DNA of 14,310 nt from JANNHP01 sp031404455 (GTDB taxonomy: Bacteria; Planctomycetota; JAJSAM01; JAJVHW01), in NCBI GenBank assembly GCA_031404455.1, contig JANNHP010000085.1, positions 1-14,310 of the forward strand. The letters are read 5' to 3'. Every line of letters begins with the position of its first letter. The first letter of the stretch is position 1. The notes below the pieces were generated by a model that did not search any database, was not told the origin of the DNA, and saw only the letters and a list, made by a program, of their open reading frames with translations. The position numbers were made by a program, and so were the translations under genes. Below are positions 1 through 5,730 of this stretch, piece by piece.

Positions 1-2
1 CG

Positions 3-167
3 CGCGATCTCTACCGCGACGCGACCGAGTCCACCGAGGACTGGATCGAGCCCGAGATCGGCAAGGTCACCGAGGCGCAGGTGAAGGACTACCTGACCAG
101 CTACCTCGAAGAGCGCGGAACGTGGGTGAAAGAGAACGCGAGCATGGGGAAGCTGCACAAGGACTGA
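3..167 (+). CDS. C-terminal fragment of an unrecognised protein
   Basis: The window opens inside an open frame that continues for 54 codons to a TGA at 165-167. The start lies upstream of the window. The visible tail is strongly charged and hydrophilic, with an acidic stretch containing TEDWIEPEIG followed by a predicted helix (VTEAQVKDYLTSYLEERG) and a basic end (KLHKD). There is no membrane segment, cysteine or recognisable motif. Codon use is GC-rich at third positions, as in the neighbours, which supports real coding. It converges on the aminotransferase gene, whose stop is at 282. I do not recognise the family and assign no function. Confidence 0.7.
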   Translation, partial: RDLYRDATESTEDWIEPEIGKVTEAQVKDYLTSYLEERGTWVKENASMGKLHKD

Positions 168-228
168 AAGCCGGCGCGGACCGGGGGCTGTCCGGGGCGA
201 GTCCCGCGTGGCCGCTTGGCTTTCAGTC
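162..228. terminator. Inverted repeat at the end of the first gene, possible terminator
   Basis: A perfect 11-bp inverted repeat has its left arm at 162-172 (gactgaaagcc), spanning the stop codon, and its right arm at 218-228 (ggctttcagtc). Between the arms is a smaller nested pairing, cggac at 177-181 with gtccg at 190-194. It lies between two convergent genes, where a bidirectional terminator is expected. No U-tract follows either arm, so intrinsic termination is only a guess. Confidence 0.3.
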
Positions 229-248
229 GTATCGCGGCGGACGGGCGG

Positions 249-266
249 TCGAACGCGTGCGTTCGA
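249..266. repeat. Short perfect palindrome between convergent genes
   Basis: The arms tcgaacgc (249-256) and gcgttcga (259-266) are perfect reverse complements separated by 2 nt. The palindrome lies 15 bp beyond the stop of the minus-strand aminotransferase. It could be part of a terminator hairpin for that gene or a short extragenic palindrome; the sequence alone does not decide. Confidence 0.3.
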
Positions 267-281
267 GCCGCGTGCGATTGG

Positions 282-1367
282 CTACGCCCGGAGTTCGACG
301 AGCGATTCGTCCATCGCAGCGAGCAGCGCGGACGTTTCCGCGACCGTCACGTCGCCCATGTGGCCGACGCGGAAGGTCGCCCCGGCGAGGGCGCCGTGGC
401 CGTCGGCGATGCGGAAGCCGCGGCGTTCGACGGCGGCGAGGAGGCGCGGCACGTCGAGGGCGCGCGTGTTCTCGATCGCGGTGACGGTCGGACTCCTCGC
501 GCCGGGCCGGGCGAGGACGGCGAAGCGCTCGTCGGCCCACGCGCCGACGAGGTGCGCCATCTCCCGGTGACGAGCGGCGCGGGCGGGCATGCCTTCCGTC
601 AGCACACGAGGTAGCTGTCGGTCGAGCGCGGCGAAGAGCGCGAGGTTCGGGGTGTAGGCGACGTCGCCCTTGCCGTGGAAGTCGGCGAGGCGCGCGAGGT
701 TCAGCGCGAAGCCCGCGCGGTCCGACGTCCGCGCCCGCTCGATCGCACCGGGCGCCGCGGCGACGATCGCCATCCCCGGCGGGCACGCGAGCGCCTTCCC
801 GGTCGCGCCGACGAGCACCGCCTCCGGCCCGAGACGGTCGAACCCGATTTCGACGCCGCCGAGCGACGACACCGCGTCGACGACGAGCGCCGTCCCCGGC
901 CGGGCGCGGACGGCGTCGGCGATGGCGGCGAGGTCGGAGATGGCGCCGGTGGACGTCTCGACGTGGACGAAGCCGACGGTGTCGAACGATCCGGCCGCGA
1001 GCGACCTGGCGACGAGGTCCGGATCCACGGGATCGCCGGACGGGAGCGCGAGGGTCTCGACGTCGAGGCCGAGCGACGCGGCGATCGTCGACATCCGTTC
1101 GCCGAAACTCCCGTTCGCGACGACGAGGACGCGGGCGCGCGCGACGCCGCGGAGTGCGAGTTCGACGCCCGCCGTCGCCGAGCCGAGCACGGGGAAGACC
1201 GGTGAGCCCGTCCGGAGGAGGAGGCCGAGCCCGCGGTGGACGCGGCGGACGACCTGGCGGAAGGCGTCCGAGCGGTGCGGGAGGGGCGGGGTAGCCATGG
1301 CGGCGAGGACGTCGTCGCGGACGTGGCTCGGACCGGGGACGAAAGAGACGGTTCTCGAAGTCGGCAC
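282..1367 (-). CDS. PLP-dependent class V aminotransferase (alanine/serine-glyoxylate type)
   Basis: The 361-aa product is a fold-type I PLP enzyme of aminotransferase class V. The relatives are alanine-glyoxylate, serine-glyoxylate and ureidoglycine-glyoxylate aminotransferases and the small subunit of soluble hydrogenase. The N-terminus has the substrate-binding signature PGPSHV (11-16). The GSATAGVE region (62-69) is the phosphate-binding loop, HVETSTG (135-141) follows, VVDAVSS (162-168) supplies the Asp that contacts the pyridine nitrogen, and Lys191 in GATGKALACPPG is the probable Schiff-base lysine. Family members usually read SGSQK there, so the residues before the lysine are atypical. 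Length is slightly short for the family (about 380-400). The chosen start is GTG at 1367, because PGPSHV normally lies close to the N-terminus and no SD is visible. A TACCGT box lies 6 nt upstream of it. The amino donor cannot be told from sequence; cytosolic glyoxylate or related amino-acid metabolism is the family expectation. Confidence 0.85.
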   Translation of the reverse strand: MPTSRTVSFVPGPSHVRDDVLAAMATPPLPHRSDAFRQVVRRVHRGLGLLLRTGSPVFPVLGSATAGVELALRGVARARVLVVANGSFGERMSTIAASLGLDVETLALPSGDPVDPDLVARSLAAGSFDTVGFVHVETSTGAISDLAAIADAVRARPGTALVVDAVSSLGGVEIGFDRLGPEAVLVGATGKALACPPGMAIVAAAPGAIERARTSDRAGFALNLARLADFHGKGDVAYTPNLALFAALDRQLPRVLTEGMPARAARHREMAHLVGAWADERFAVLARPGARSPTVTAIENTRALDVPRLLAAVERRGFRIADGHGALAGATFRVGHMGDVTVAETSALLAAMDESLVELRA

Positions 1368-1385
1368 GCACCGACGGTAGCGCCC

Positions 1386-1464
1386 GGGACGGTCCTGACG
1401 AGACTTCCGAGGCTGGCGGAGCGCGGGTCGCCGCCCGAAAAGTATCGAAAGTCAGGACCGTCCC
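1386..1464. repeat. Perfect 14-bp inverted repeat, REP/RAYT-like or miniature element
   Basis: The left arm gggacggtcctgac (1386-1399) is the exact reverse complement of the right arm gtcaggaccgtccc (1451-1464), with 51 bp between. The right arm is preceded by an A-rich stretch, gaaaagtatcgaaa (1437-1450), that is unusual for this GC-rich region. The spacer also contains GC-rich sub-palindromes. The whole intergenic gap between the divergent aminotransferase and TIM-barrel genes is only 117 bp, so the element fills most of it. The arms resemble the terminal repeats found around REP-associated tyrosine transposase genes, but no transposase is present here. It could also be a regulatory stem-loop. 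Confidence 0.5.
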
Positions 1465-1484
1465 CACCTGAGCATCGTGGGCCG

Positions 1485-2321
1485 ATGTCCCGCCTCCGCC
1501 TCGCCTACAACACCAACGGCTTCGCCCACCACCGTCTCGACGACGCGATCGACCTCGTCGCCGACCTCGGCTACGACGGTCTCGCGCTGACCCCCGACGT
1601 CCAGCACCTCGACCCGTTCCGCGCCACCGCGGCTGAAGTGTCGGCCGTCGCGGCGCACCTCAGGCGGCGCCACCTCGACGTCTGCATCCAGACGGGCGCG
1701 CGGTTCGTCCTCGATCCCAGGCGCAAGCACCAGCCGACGCTCCTCGATCCCGACCCGTCCCAGCGCAAGCGGCGTCTCGACATGCTCGTCCGCTGCATGG
1801 ACTTCGGACGCGACCTCGGCGCGACGGTCGTCGCATTCTGGAGCGGGGTCGCGCCCGCCGGGGTCCCGGCGGCGGACCTTGACCGGCGCCTCGCCGACGG
1901 CTGCCGCGACGTCGCGACCGCCGCCGCCACGCGCGGACTCGTCGCCGCGTTCGAGCCGGAGCCGGGCATGCACGTGGCGACGCTCGCGGAGTGGACGCGC
2001 CTGCGCGACGCCGTCCGTCATCCGTCGCTGCGCCTTGCGCTCGACGTCGGCCACGTCCTCTGCAACCGCGAGGGCGATCCGGCTGCGGCGGTCCGCGCGC
2101 ACGCGGCGGATCTCGCCGACGTCCAGATCGAGGACATGCAGCCGGGCGAACACGTCCACCTCGCCTTCGGTGAGGGGGCGATCGACACGGCGTCGGTTGT
2201 CGCCGCCCTGCGCGAGACTGGCTTCGCCGGACTCGTCGGTGTGGAGTTGTCGCGCGACTCGCATCGCGGACCCGACGTCGCCCGTGCGGCCATCGACCTC
2301 CTGCGGAGACTCGACCCATGA
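1485..2321 (+). CDS. Sugar phosphate isomerase/epimerase-like TIM-barrel protein (xylose isomerase-like)
   Basis: The 278-aa product matches the xylose-isomerase-like TIM-barrel (AP endonuclease 2) superfamily of metal-dependent isomerases, epimerases and dehydratases. The N-terminal strand leads into LADLGYDGLALT (27-36), the usual first helix and second strand. Candidate metal ligands follow in family order: Glu157 in AAFEPEPG, Asp187 and His190 in LALDVGH, His223/His225 in EHVHLAFGEG, and Glu254 in GVELS. The frame is open further upstream, but the ATG at 1485 is chosen because MSRLRLAYNT begins the first barrel strand. The earlier codons run through the inverted repeat and the antisense of the aminotransferase. 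No SD is seen; a CATCGT box lies 6 nt upstream of the ATG. The stop overlaps the start of the next gene by 4 nt, implying co-translation. The substrate is unknown. Related proteins occur near UbiA-type prenyltransferases in other bacteria, but none is present here. Confidence 0.8.
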   Translation: MSRLRLAYNTNGFAHHRLDDAIDLVADLGYDGLALTPDVQHLDPFRATAAEVSAVAAHLRRRHLDVCIQTGARFVLDPRRKHQPTLLDPDPSQRKRRLDMLVRCMDFGRDLGATVVAFWSGVAPAGVPAADLDRRLADGCRDVATAAATRGLVAAFEPEPGMHVATLAEWTRLRDAVRHPSLRLALDVGHVLCNREGDPAAAVRAHAADLADVQIEDMQPGEHVHLAFGEGAIDTASVVAALRETGFAGLVGVELSRDSHRGPDVARAAIDLLRRLDP

Positions 2322-3208
2322 GACACATCGCTGCCGCGTGCCTCGTAGCCCTGGCGCTGGCCGGTTGCCGCTCGCCCGGCGCGCTCGACGGTCCGCGGGT
2401 CGGTGCGGTCCAGGGACGGATCGCCGGCGTCGAGGGTCCGCCGCCCGCCGCGCGCGTGCAGATCTACCGTCTCGACGCCGATGGCCGCCCGACGCCCGAT
2501 CTCTTCGAGACGGTGACGCCCGGCGCCGACGGTCGGTTCACGACGGAGCCGCTCTCGCCCGGCCGCTACCGCTTCGTCTACCGGCGACCGAGCGGTCCGC
2601 CGTCGATCACAACCGTCCGCGTGCCGACCGACGAACCGGTCGTGATGCGTCCGCTCGCCGAGACGGGACTCGTGGAACTCCAGGTGACGACGCCGTCCGT
2701 CGCCGGGACGCTCCGCTGCCGGCTCACCGAGGCGCGGCCGAAGGACGGCATCCCCGACGTCCGCGAGTTCACGTGCGCCGCCGGCGCGAACGCGTCCGTC
2801 CGCGGCGTGCGGCCGGGCCGCTGGTGGCTCGACCTCCCCGAACTCGGCGCCACCACCGAGGTCGACGTCGAGTCCGGCCTCGGCCTGCGCGCACTGGCGA
2901 TCGACCCGCCGCCCGGCGACTCCGGCGGGACGGCGAGCGGGGTGGTGCGGCAGATCGACGGCGCCGCCGGAGCCTGGCTCGTGGTCTCGGCGCGACCGCT
3001 CGACTCATCCGGAGAATCGGCGATCCGATGGGGCCGCTACGCGATCACCGACCGCTCGGGCCGCTACCGGATCGTCGGAATTCCGCCAGGCACGGCGCTC
3101 CTCCGGATCGAGTGCCGAGAGTCCCCGGCCCGGATCCTCCCGGCGGCCCAGATCGTGATAATTCCGCCATCCGGGACGGTCGAACTGGGGTTCGTCGTCG
3201 AGCCCTGA
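2318..3208 (+). CDS. Lipoprotein with carboxypeptidase-regulatory-like domains
   Basis: The 296-aa product starts with a lipoprotein signal peptide: a short basic n-region, a hydrophobic core, and the lipobox LALAGC with Cys17 as the expected lipidated residue. It should therefore be anchored in the inner or outer membrane facing the periplasm or outside. Two beta-sandwich segments resemble carboxypeptidase regulatory-like (prealbumin/CNA-B-like) repeats: about 31-90, ending in the typical PLSPGRYRFVYR, and about 205-268, with DRSGRYRIVGIPPGTA. The middle (about 118-190) has similar beta-rich character, with VRGVRPGRWWLDLPELG, and may be a third, diverged copy. The ATG overlaps the TGA of the TIM-barrel gene (ATGA), and GGAG at 2305-2308 serves as ribosome binding site inside that gene. 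No catalytic motif is visible; a structural or binding role is likely. Why it is coupled to a TIM-barrel enzyme is not clear. Confidence 0.8.
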   Translation: MRHIAAACLVALALAGCRSPGALDGPRVGAVQGRIAGVEGPPPAARVQIYRLDADGRPTPDLFETVTPGADGRFTTEPLSPGRYRFVYRRPSGPPSITTVRVPTDEPVVMRPLAETGLVELQVTTPSVAGTLRCRLTEARPKDGIPDVREFTCAAGANASVRGVRPGRWWLDLPELGATTEVDVESGLGLRALAIDPPPGDSGGTASGVVRQIDGAAGAWLVVSARPLDSSGESAIRWGRYAITDRSGRYRIVGIPPGTALLRIECRESPARILPAAQIVIIPPSGTVELGFVVEP

Positions 3209-3277
3209 GAGCCACGATTCATGGGTTTTTCAGGCGGCCCCGCAGGGTTTGCGCCCGGGGATCCTGGATTTCTCCCC

Positions 3278-3306
3278 TTGAGTCGAGGGGGGCTCCCCGG
3301 TAAGAA
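3278..3306 (+). promoter_or_regulatory. Weak candidate promoter before the small Cys-rich gene
   Basis: A TTGAGT -35-like hexamer (3278-3283) is followed after exactly 17 bp by TAAGAA (3301-3306) as a possible -10. Initiation would fall a few bases before the ATG at 3319. The -10 match is poor, and the spacer itself contains G/C runs able to pair (ggggggctcccc), so this is tentative. Confidence 0.3.
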
Positions 3307-3318
3307 TCCGCCATTGCC

Positions 3319-3624
3319 ATGGTCAACCACCACCCTCTGAACGGCAGCGCCAACGGGAACGGGTCCGCGAAAGCGCCCGTCGAATCGGAGGGACCTCCCC
3401 CCGAGATTTCCGCCACGAGCGACTCCGGCGCGGCGGCGATCGAGTACTACATCCTCTGCCCCCAGCGGGACACCGAGGTGCCCGGGCTGATCACCCACCT
3501 GATCTCCCGCGACATCTGCGAGAAGCGGCAGAGCGAGAACTACCACAAGTGCCCCAACTGCGTCCGGTCCCGCGTCTGGCGCGAGCGCAACGGCCTCCCG
3601 GTCGAAGCCTCCGCTGCCTCGTAG
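3319..3624 (+). CDS. Small hypothetical protein with a Cys/His cluster (zinc-ribbon-like)
   Basis: The 101-aa product has two parts. The first 40 residues are low-complexity and hydrophilic (Asn, Gly, Ser and Pro-rich, starting MVNHHPLNGS). The rest is a compact charged domain with four cysteines at 47, 67, 78 and 81. The last two form CPNC, preceded by His76, and a basic RSRVWRERNG follows. A CxxC plus two distant cysteines would fit a zinc-binding fold, but the first two cysteines are not in CxxC pairs, so metal binding is an inference. There is no signal peptide or membrane segment. The ATG at 3319 is the first in frame, with no SD. The gene stands alone, 110 bp after the lipoprotein gene and convergent with the metallolyase gene. 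I do not recognise a named family. Codon use matches the neighbours, supporting real coding. Confidence 0.65.
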   Translation: MVNHHPLNGSANGNGSAKAPVESEGPPPEISATSDSGAAAIEYYILCPQRDTEVPGLITHLISRDICEKRQSENYHKCPNCVRSRVWRERNGLPVEASAAS

Positions 3625-3648
3625 CGGTTTCTAGGCATGTCCTTGTAG

Positions 3649-3668
3649 GGGCGACCCACGGGTCGCCC
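3649..3668. repeat. Compact palindrome, REP-like, between convergent genes
   Basis: The arms gggcgaccc (3649-3657) and gggtcgccc (3660-3668) are perfect reverse complements with a 2-nt spacer. In RNA this could form a hairpin of 7-9 bp from either strand. It sits 25 bp after the stop of the small Cys protein gene and 80 bp beyond the stop of the minus-strand metallolyase gene. It is either a bidirectional transcription stop without a U-tract or a member of an interspersed extragenic palindrome family. Very similar 'ggggcgaccc...gggtcgcccc' motifs recur in unrelated bacterial genomes as far as I recall. Confidence 0.5.
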
Positions 3669-3748
3669 GCGAACGGCGCAAGACGCTCGTTTCGGCCATC
3701 GCGAACCAGCGACGTCTCGAACGACGGCCTCGATGCCCCGCGCCGGAT

Positions 3749-4981
3749 CTACGTCCCCGAGCCCAGCGCCGCCTCGACCTCGCGGTCGGTCAGCACGTGA
3801 TCGGCGACCTTCGCGGCCTTGAAGATCCGCTCGACCTTCTCCTCGGTCGCCTCCTGGCCGTGGCTCGTGAGCCAGAAGACGCAGTTCGACTTCCCGCTCA
3901 TCGGGCCGACCCGGATGCGCTGGCTGAGTCCGAACTCGTCGGCGGGGACCCCCGAGTAGACCCGGTTCGCGAGCCAGGTGTCGCCCCGGGCGAGGGCCTT
4001 CGCGACCGCGGCCGCGTGGACGCCGGTCGCCGTCTCGAAGGCGTCGCTGCCGACGACCGGGTAGTTCGTCGGGATCGGGACCTTCGTGTACTTCGACACG
4101 GCCTCGACGTACTTCATGAGCCCGGTAAGGTCGTTGTCGATGTAGCCGAGGAGCTTCATGTTCACGAGGAGGGTGTCCATCGGGCAGTTGCCCGCGCGCT
4201 CGCCGATGCCGATGCCCGCGCCGTGCAGGCGGTCCGCGCCCGCCTCGTACGCGGTGATCGCGTTGATGACGTCGAGCCCGCGGTCGCGGTGCCCGTGCCA
4301 GTCGAGCTTCACCGTGGGGTTCGTCTTCTGGATGATCCCCTTCACGAAGCGGACGAGGTTCCGGACGCCGGTCGGAGTGGAGTGGCCGACCGTGTCGCAG
4401 ACGACGACGCGCGAGGCGCCGTGCTCGATCGCCGCACGGTAGAGCTGATCGACGATCTCGGGGTGCGTGCGCGTGGTGTCCTCGGTGACGTACATGACGC
4501 GCAGGCCGTGCTTCATCGCGAAGTCCACGGCGTCGATCGTCAGCTTGAGGAGCTTCTTCACGTCCCAGTCCTCGACGAGGAGGCGGATCTGGGACGAGCC
4601 GAGGAAGACCGCCGACTCGAGCGAGAGACCCGTCGCCTGCTGGATGTCGGCGATCGGGCGGATGTCGGCCTCGAGCGTGCGCGCCGCGCAGTTCGGGTCG
4701 ACCTTCAGCTTGCCCTTGACGATCTCGTTCGCGAGGGCGGTGACGTCGCGGACGGCGTGCGCCCCGGCGCCCGGCAGCCCGAGGTTCACCGAGTCGAGCT
4801 GGAGGTCGACGATGCGGTGGAGGATCTCGATCTTCTGATCGATCGTCGGCGTGTGGACGGACGGGGACTGGAGTCCGTCGCGGAGCGACTCGTCGTCGAA
4901 GGTCGCCCGCTGGGCCGGCTTCGGGGGCGCGCCCTCGAGGTTCCAGTCGTAGATGAGGTCTTCGCGGCGGGGTTCGGCCAT
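3749..4981 (-). CDS. DRE-TIM metallolyase, 2-isopropylmalate/homocitrate synthase-like
   Basis: The 410-aa product belongs to the DRE-TIM superfamily, which performs Claisen condensation or retro-aldol chemistry on 2-oxoacids and acyl-CoA. The first strand carries FDDESLRDGLQSP (28-40), with Arg34-Asp35 as the catalytic arginine and metal-binding aspartate. His229 and His231 in DWHGHRDRG form the metal HxH motif, and GIGERAGN (258-265) is the typical synthase loop. After the barrel (to about 290), residues 290-410 look like the helical communication domain. The C-terminal LeuA regulatory domain is absent, so leucine-type feedback is not expected. Two features are unusual: LRDGLQ (as in HMG-CoA lyase) instead of LRDGEQ, and HRD instead of HND. 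The start is ATG at 4981, with GGAG at 4989-4992 placed 7 nt upstream. The longer frame upstream is antisense to the antitoxin gene. It could be an isopropylmalate, homocitrate or citramalate synthase homologue; the substrate is not decidable. Confidence 0.8.
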   Translation of the reverse strand: MAEPRREDLIYDWNLEGAPPKPAQRATFDDESLRDGLQSPSVHTPTIDQKIEILHRIVDLQLDSVNLGLPGAGAHAVRDVTALANEIVKGKLKVDPNCAARTLEADIRPIADIQQATGLSLESAVFLGSSQIRLLVEDWDVKKLLKLTIDAVDFAMKHGLRVMYVTEDTTRTHPEIVDQLYRAAIEHGASRVVVCDTVGHSTPTGVRNLVRFVKGIIQKTNPTVKLDWHGHRDRGLDVINAITAYEAGADRLHGAGIGIGERAGNCPMDTLLVNMKLLGYIDNDLTGLMKYVEAVSKYTKVPIPTNYPVVGSDAFETATGVHAAAVAKALARGDTWLANRVYSGVPADEFGLSQRIRVGPMSGKSNCVFWLTSHGQEATEEKVERIFKAAKVADHVLTDREVEAALGSGT

Positions 4982-5048
4982 GGCAGGTCTCCGAGGGGGG
5001 AGCGGCATCGTACCCGGAGGCCGAAGCGCCGGACGAACGTGCGGCGGG

Positions 5049-5077
5049 CTGACACGGCGAGTCGAGTGGACTAGACT
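5049..5077 (+). promoter_or_regulatory. Promoter of the parDE operon
   Basis: CTGACA (5049-5054) matches the -35 consensus at 5 of 6 positions. After exactly 17 bp, TAGACT (5072-5077) matches the -10 at 4 of 6. Initiation about 7 nt downstream would coincide with the antitoxin ATG at 5085, so the mRNA is probably leaderless or nearly so. This is the best -35/-10 pair in the window. Confidence 0.6.
5060..5077. promoter_or_regulatory. Imperfect palindrome overlapping the -10, candidate ParD operator
   Basis: The 18 bases agtcgagtggactagact match their own reverse complement at 14 positions (7 of 9 per half-site). The palindrome covers the end of the promoter spacer and all of the -10 box. Ribbon-helix-helix antitoxins of the ParD type bind such palindromes as dimers and repress their own operon together with the toxin, so this is the natural candidate operator. 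Binding itself is inferred. Confidence 0.5.
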
Positions 5078-5084
5078 GGCGGCC

Positions 5085-5357
5085 ATGTCGGACACGTACG
5101 CCGTGAAGCTCCCAGCGAAGATGAAGCCGTTCCTCGAAGCGGAGGCGAAGGACCACGGGTTCAAGTCCGTCGCCGCGTACCTCGCAACGCTCGCCCGCGC
5201 GAACGGGCCCGTCGAGGTCGAGGACAATCCCGAGCTCGAAGCCGCCTTGCTCGAAGGGCTCCAAAGCGAGCCCTTGGTGGCCGACGAGGCCTATTGGAAG
5301 GACCTGCGCAAGAGGGTCCGCAAGGTCGTCGCCGCACGCCGGAAGAAGCGTGCCTGA
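5085..5357 (+). CDS. parD: ParD-family antitoxin
   Basis: The 90-aa product is the antitoxin of a type II toxin-antitoxin pair. The N-terminal strand YAVKLPAKMKPFLEAEAKD and the helices around GFKSVAAYLATLARANG (25-41) fit a ribbon-helix-helix DNA-binding domain of the ParD type. The C-terminal half, with LEAALLEGLQSEPLVADEAYW and a very basic end (KRVRKVVAARRKKRA), matches the region that wraps around and neutralises the toxin in this family. The frame is open upstream, but the ATG at 5085 is chosen because it starts the expected first strand and sits 7 nt after a good -10 box. The stop overlaps the toxin start by 8 nt, the usual translational coupling. It probably represses its own promoter through the palindrome at 5060-5077. 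Confidence 0.85.
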   Translation: MSDTYAVKLPAKMKPFLEAEAKDHGFKSVAAYLATLARANGPVEVEDNPELEAALLEGLQSEPLVADEAYWKDLRKRVRKVVAARRKKRA

Positions 5358-5667
5358 CCGACAGCTGATCGTCCACCGCCGTGCGGACGACGATGTTGTG
5401 CAGATCGCCGATCGGATCGCGCGCGACAATCCCGCGGCGGCCGAGAGGTTCGATGCCGGATTCCGCCGCACGTGCCGCCAGCTCGTGGAGTTTCCGTACA
5501 TCGGGACTCCGCGCAGATTTCGCGGCCGCGCATATCGCGGCCTGCGTTCGCGATCCATCAAGGGGTTCGAGTCGTGGCTCGTGTTCTATGCCGCGTCGCG
5601 CTCGACCGTCGAGATCGTCCGCGTGCTCCACGGCGCCCGGGATCTGCGACGCGCGCTGCGTTCCTGA
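5350..5667 (+). CDS. parE: ParE/RelE-family toxin
   Basis: The 105-aa product has the size and pattern of RelE/ParE-superfamily toxins. An N-terminal strand (QLIVHRRADDDV) is followed by two helices, including DNPAAAERFDAGF and LVEFPYIGTPR. The core beta-sheet includes YRGLRSRSIKGFESWLVFY, and the C-terminal signature is VEIVRVLHGARDLRRAL (87-103), very close to the consensus of ParE-like proteins. ParE members poison DNA gyrase, whereas RelE members cleave mRNA on the ribosome. The ParD-type partner favours the ParE branch, but the target is inferred. Translation starts at GTG 5350, preceded by GGAAG at 5341-5345, inside the end of the antitoxin gene. A lower third-position GC than in the neighbours is noticeable by eye (for example around 5500-5545), which is consistent with horizontal acquisition. 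Both genes appear intact. Confidence 0.88.
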   Translation: MPDRQLIVHRRADDDVVQIADRIARDNPAAAERFDAGFRRTCRQLVEFPYIGTPRRFRGRAYRGLRSRSIKGFESWLVFYAASRSTVEIVRVLHGARDLRRALRS

Positions 5668-5730
5668 CGCGCTCTCGGCGCCCGGCGTTTCTCGCGGTCG
5701 TGCTTCGCCTGCGGCCATACTCCGCCCCCC

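Noticed and set aside
1236..1484. N-terminal extension of the TIM-barrel protein
   Set aside because: It would run antisense through the aminotransferase gene start and across the inverted repeat. The barrel begins properly at the ATG at 1485.
1485..2321. Assignment of the TIM-barrel protein to an ebo-type or prenyltransferase-linked cluster
   Set aside because: No prenyltransferase, dehydroquinate-synthase-like or other cluster partner is present in the window; sequence resemblance alone does not support it.
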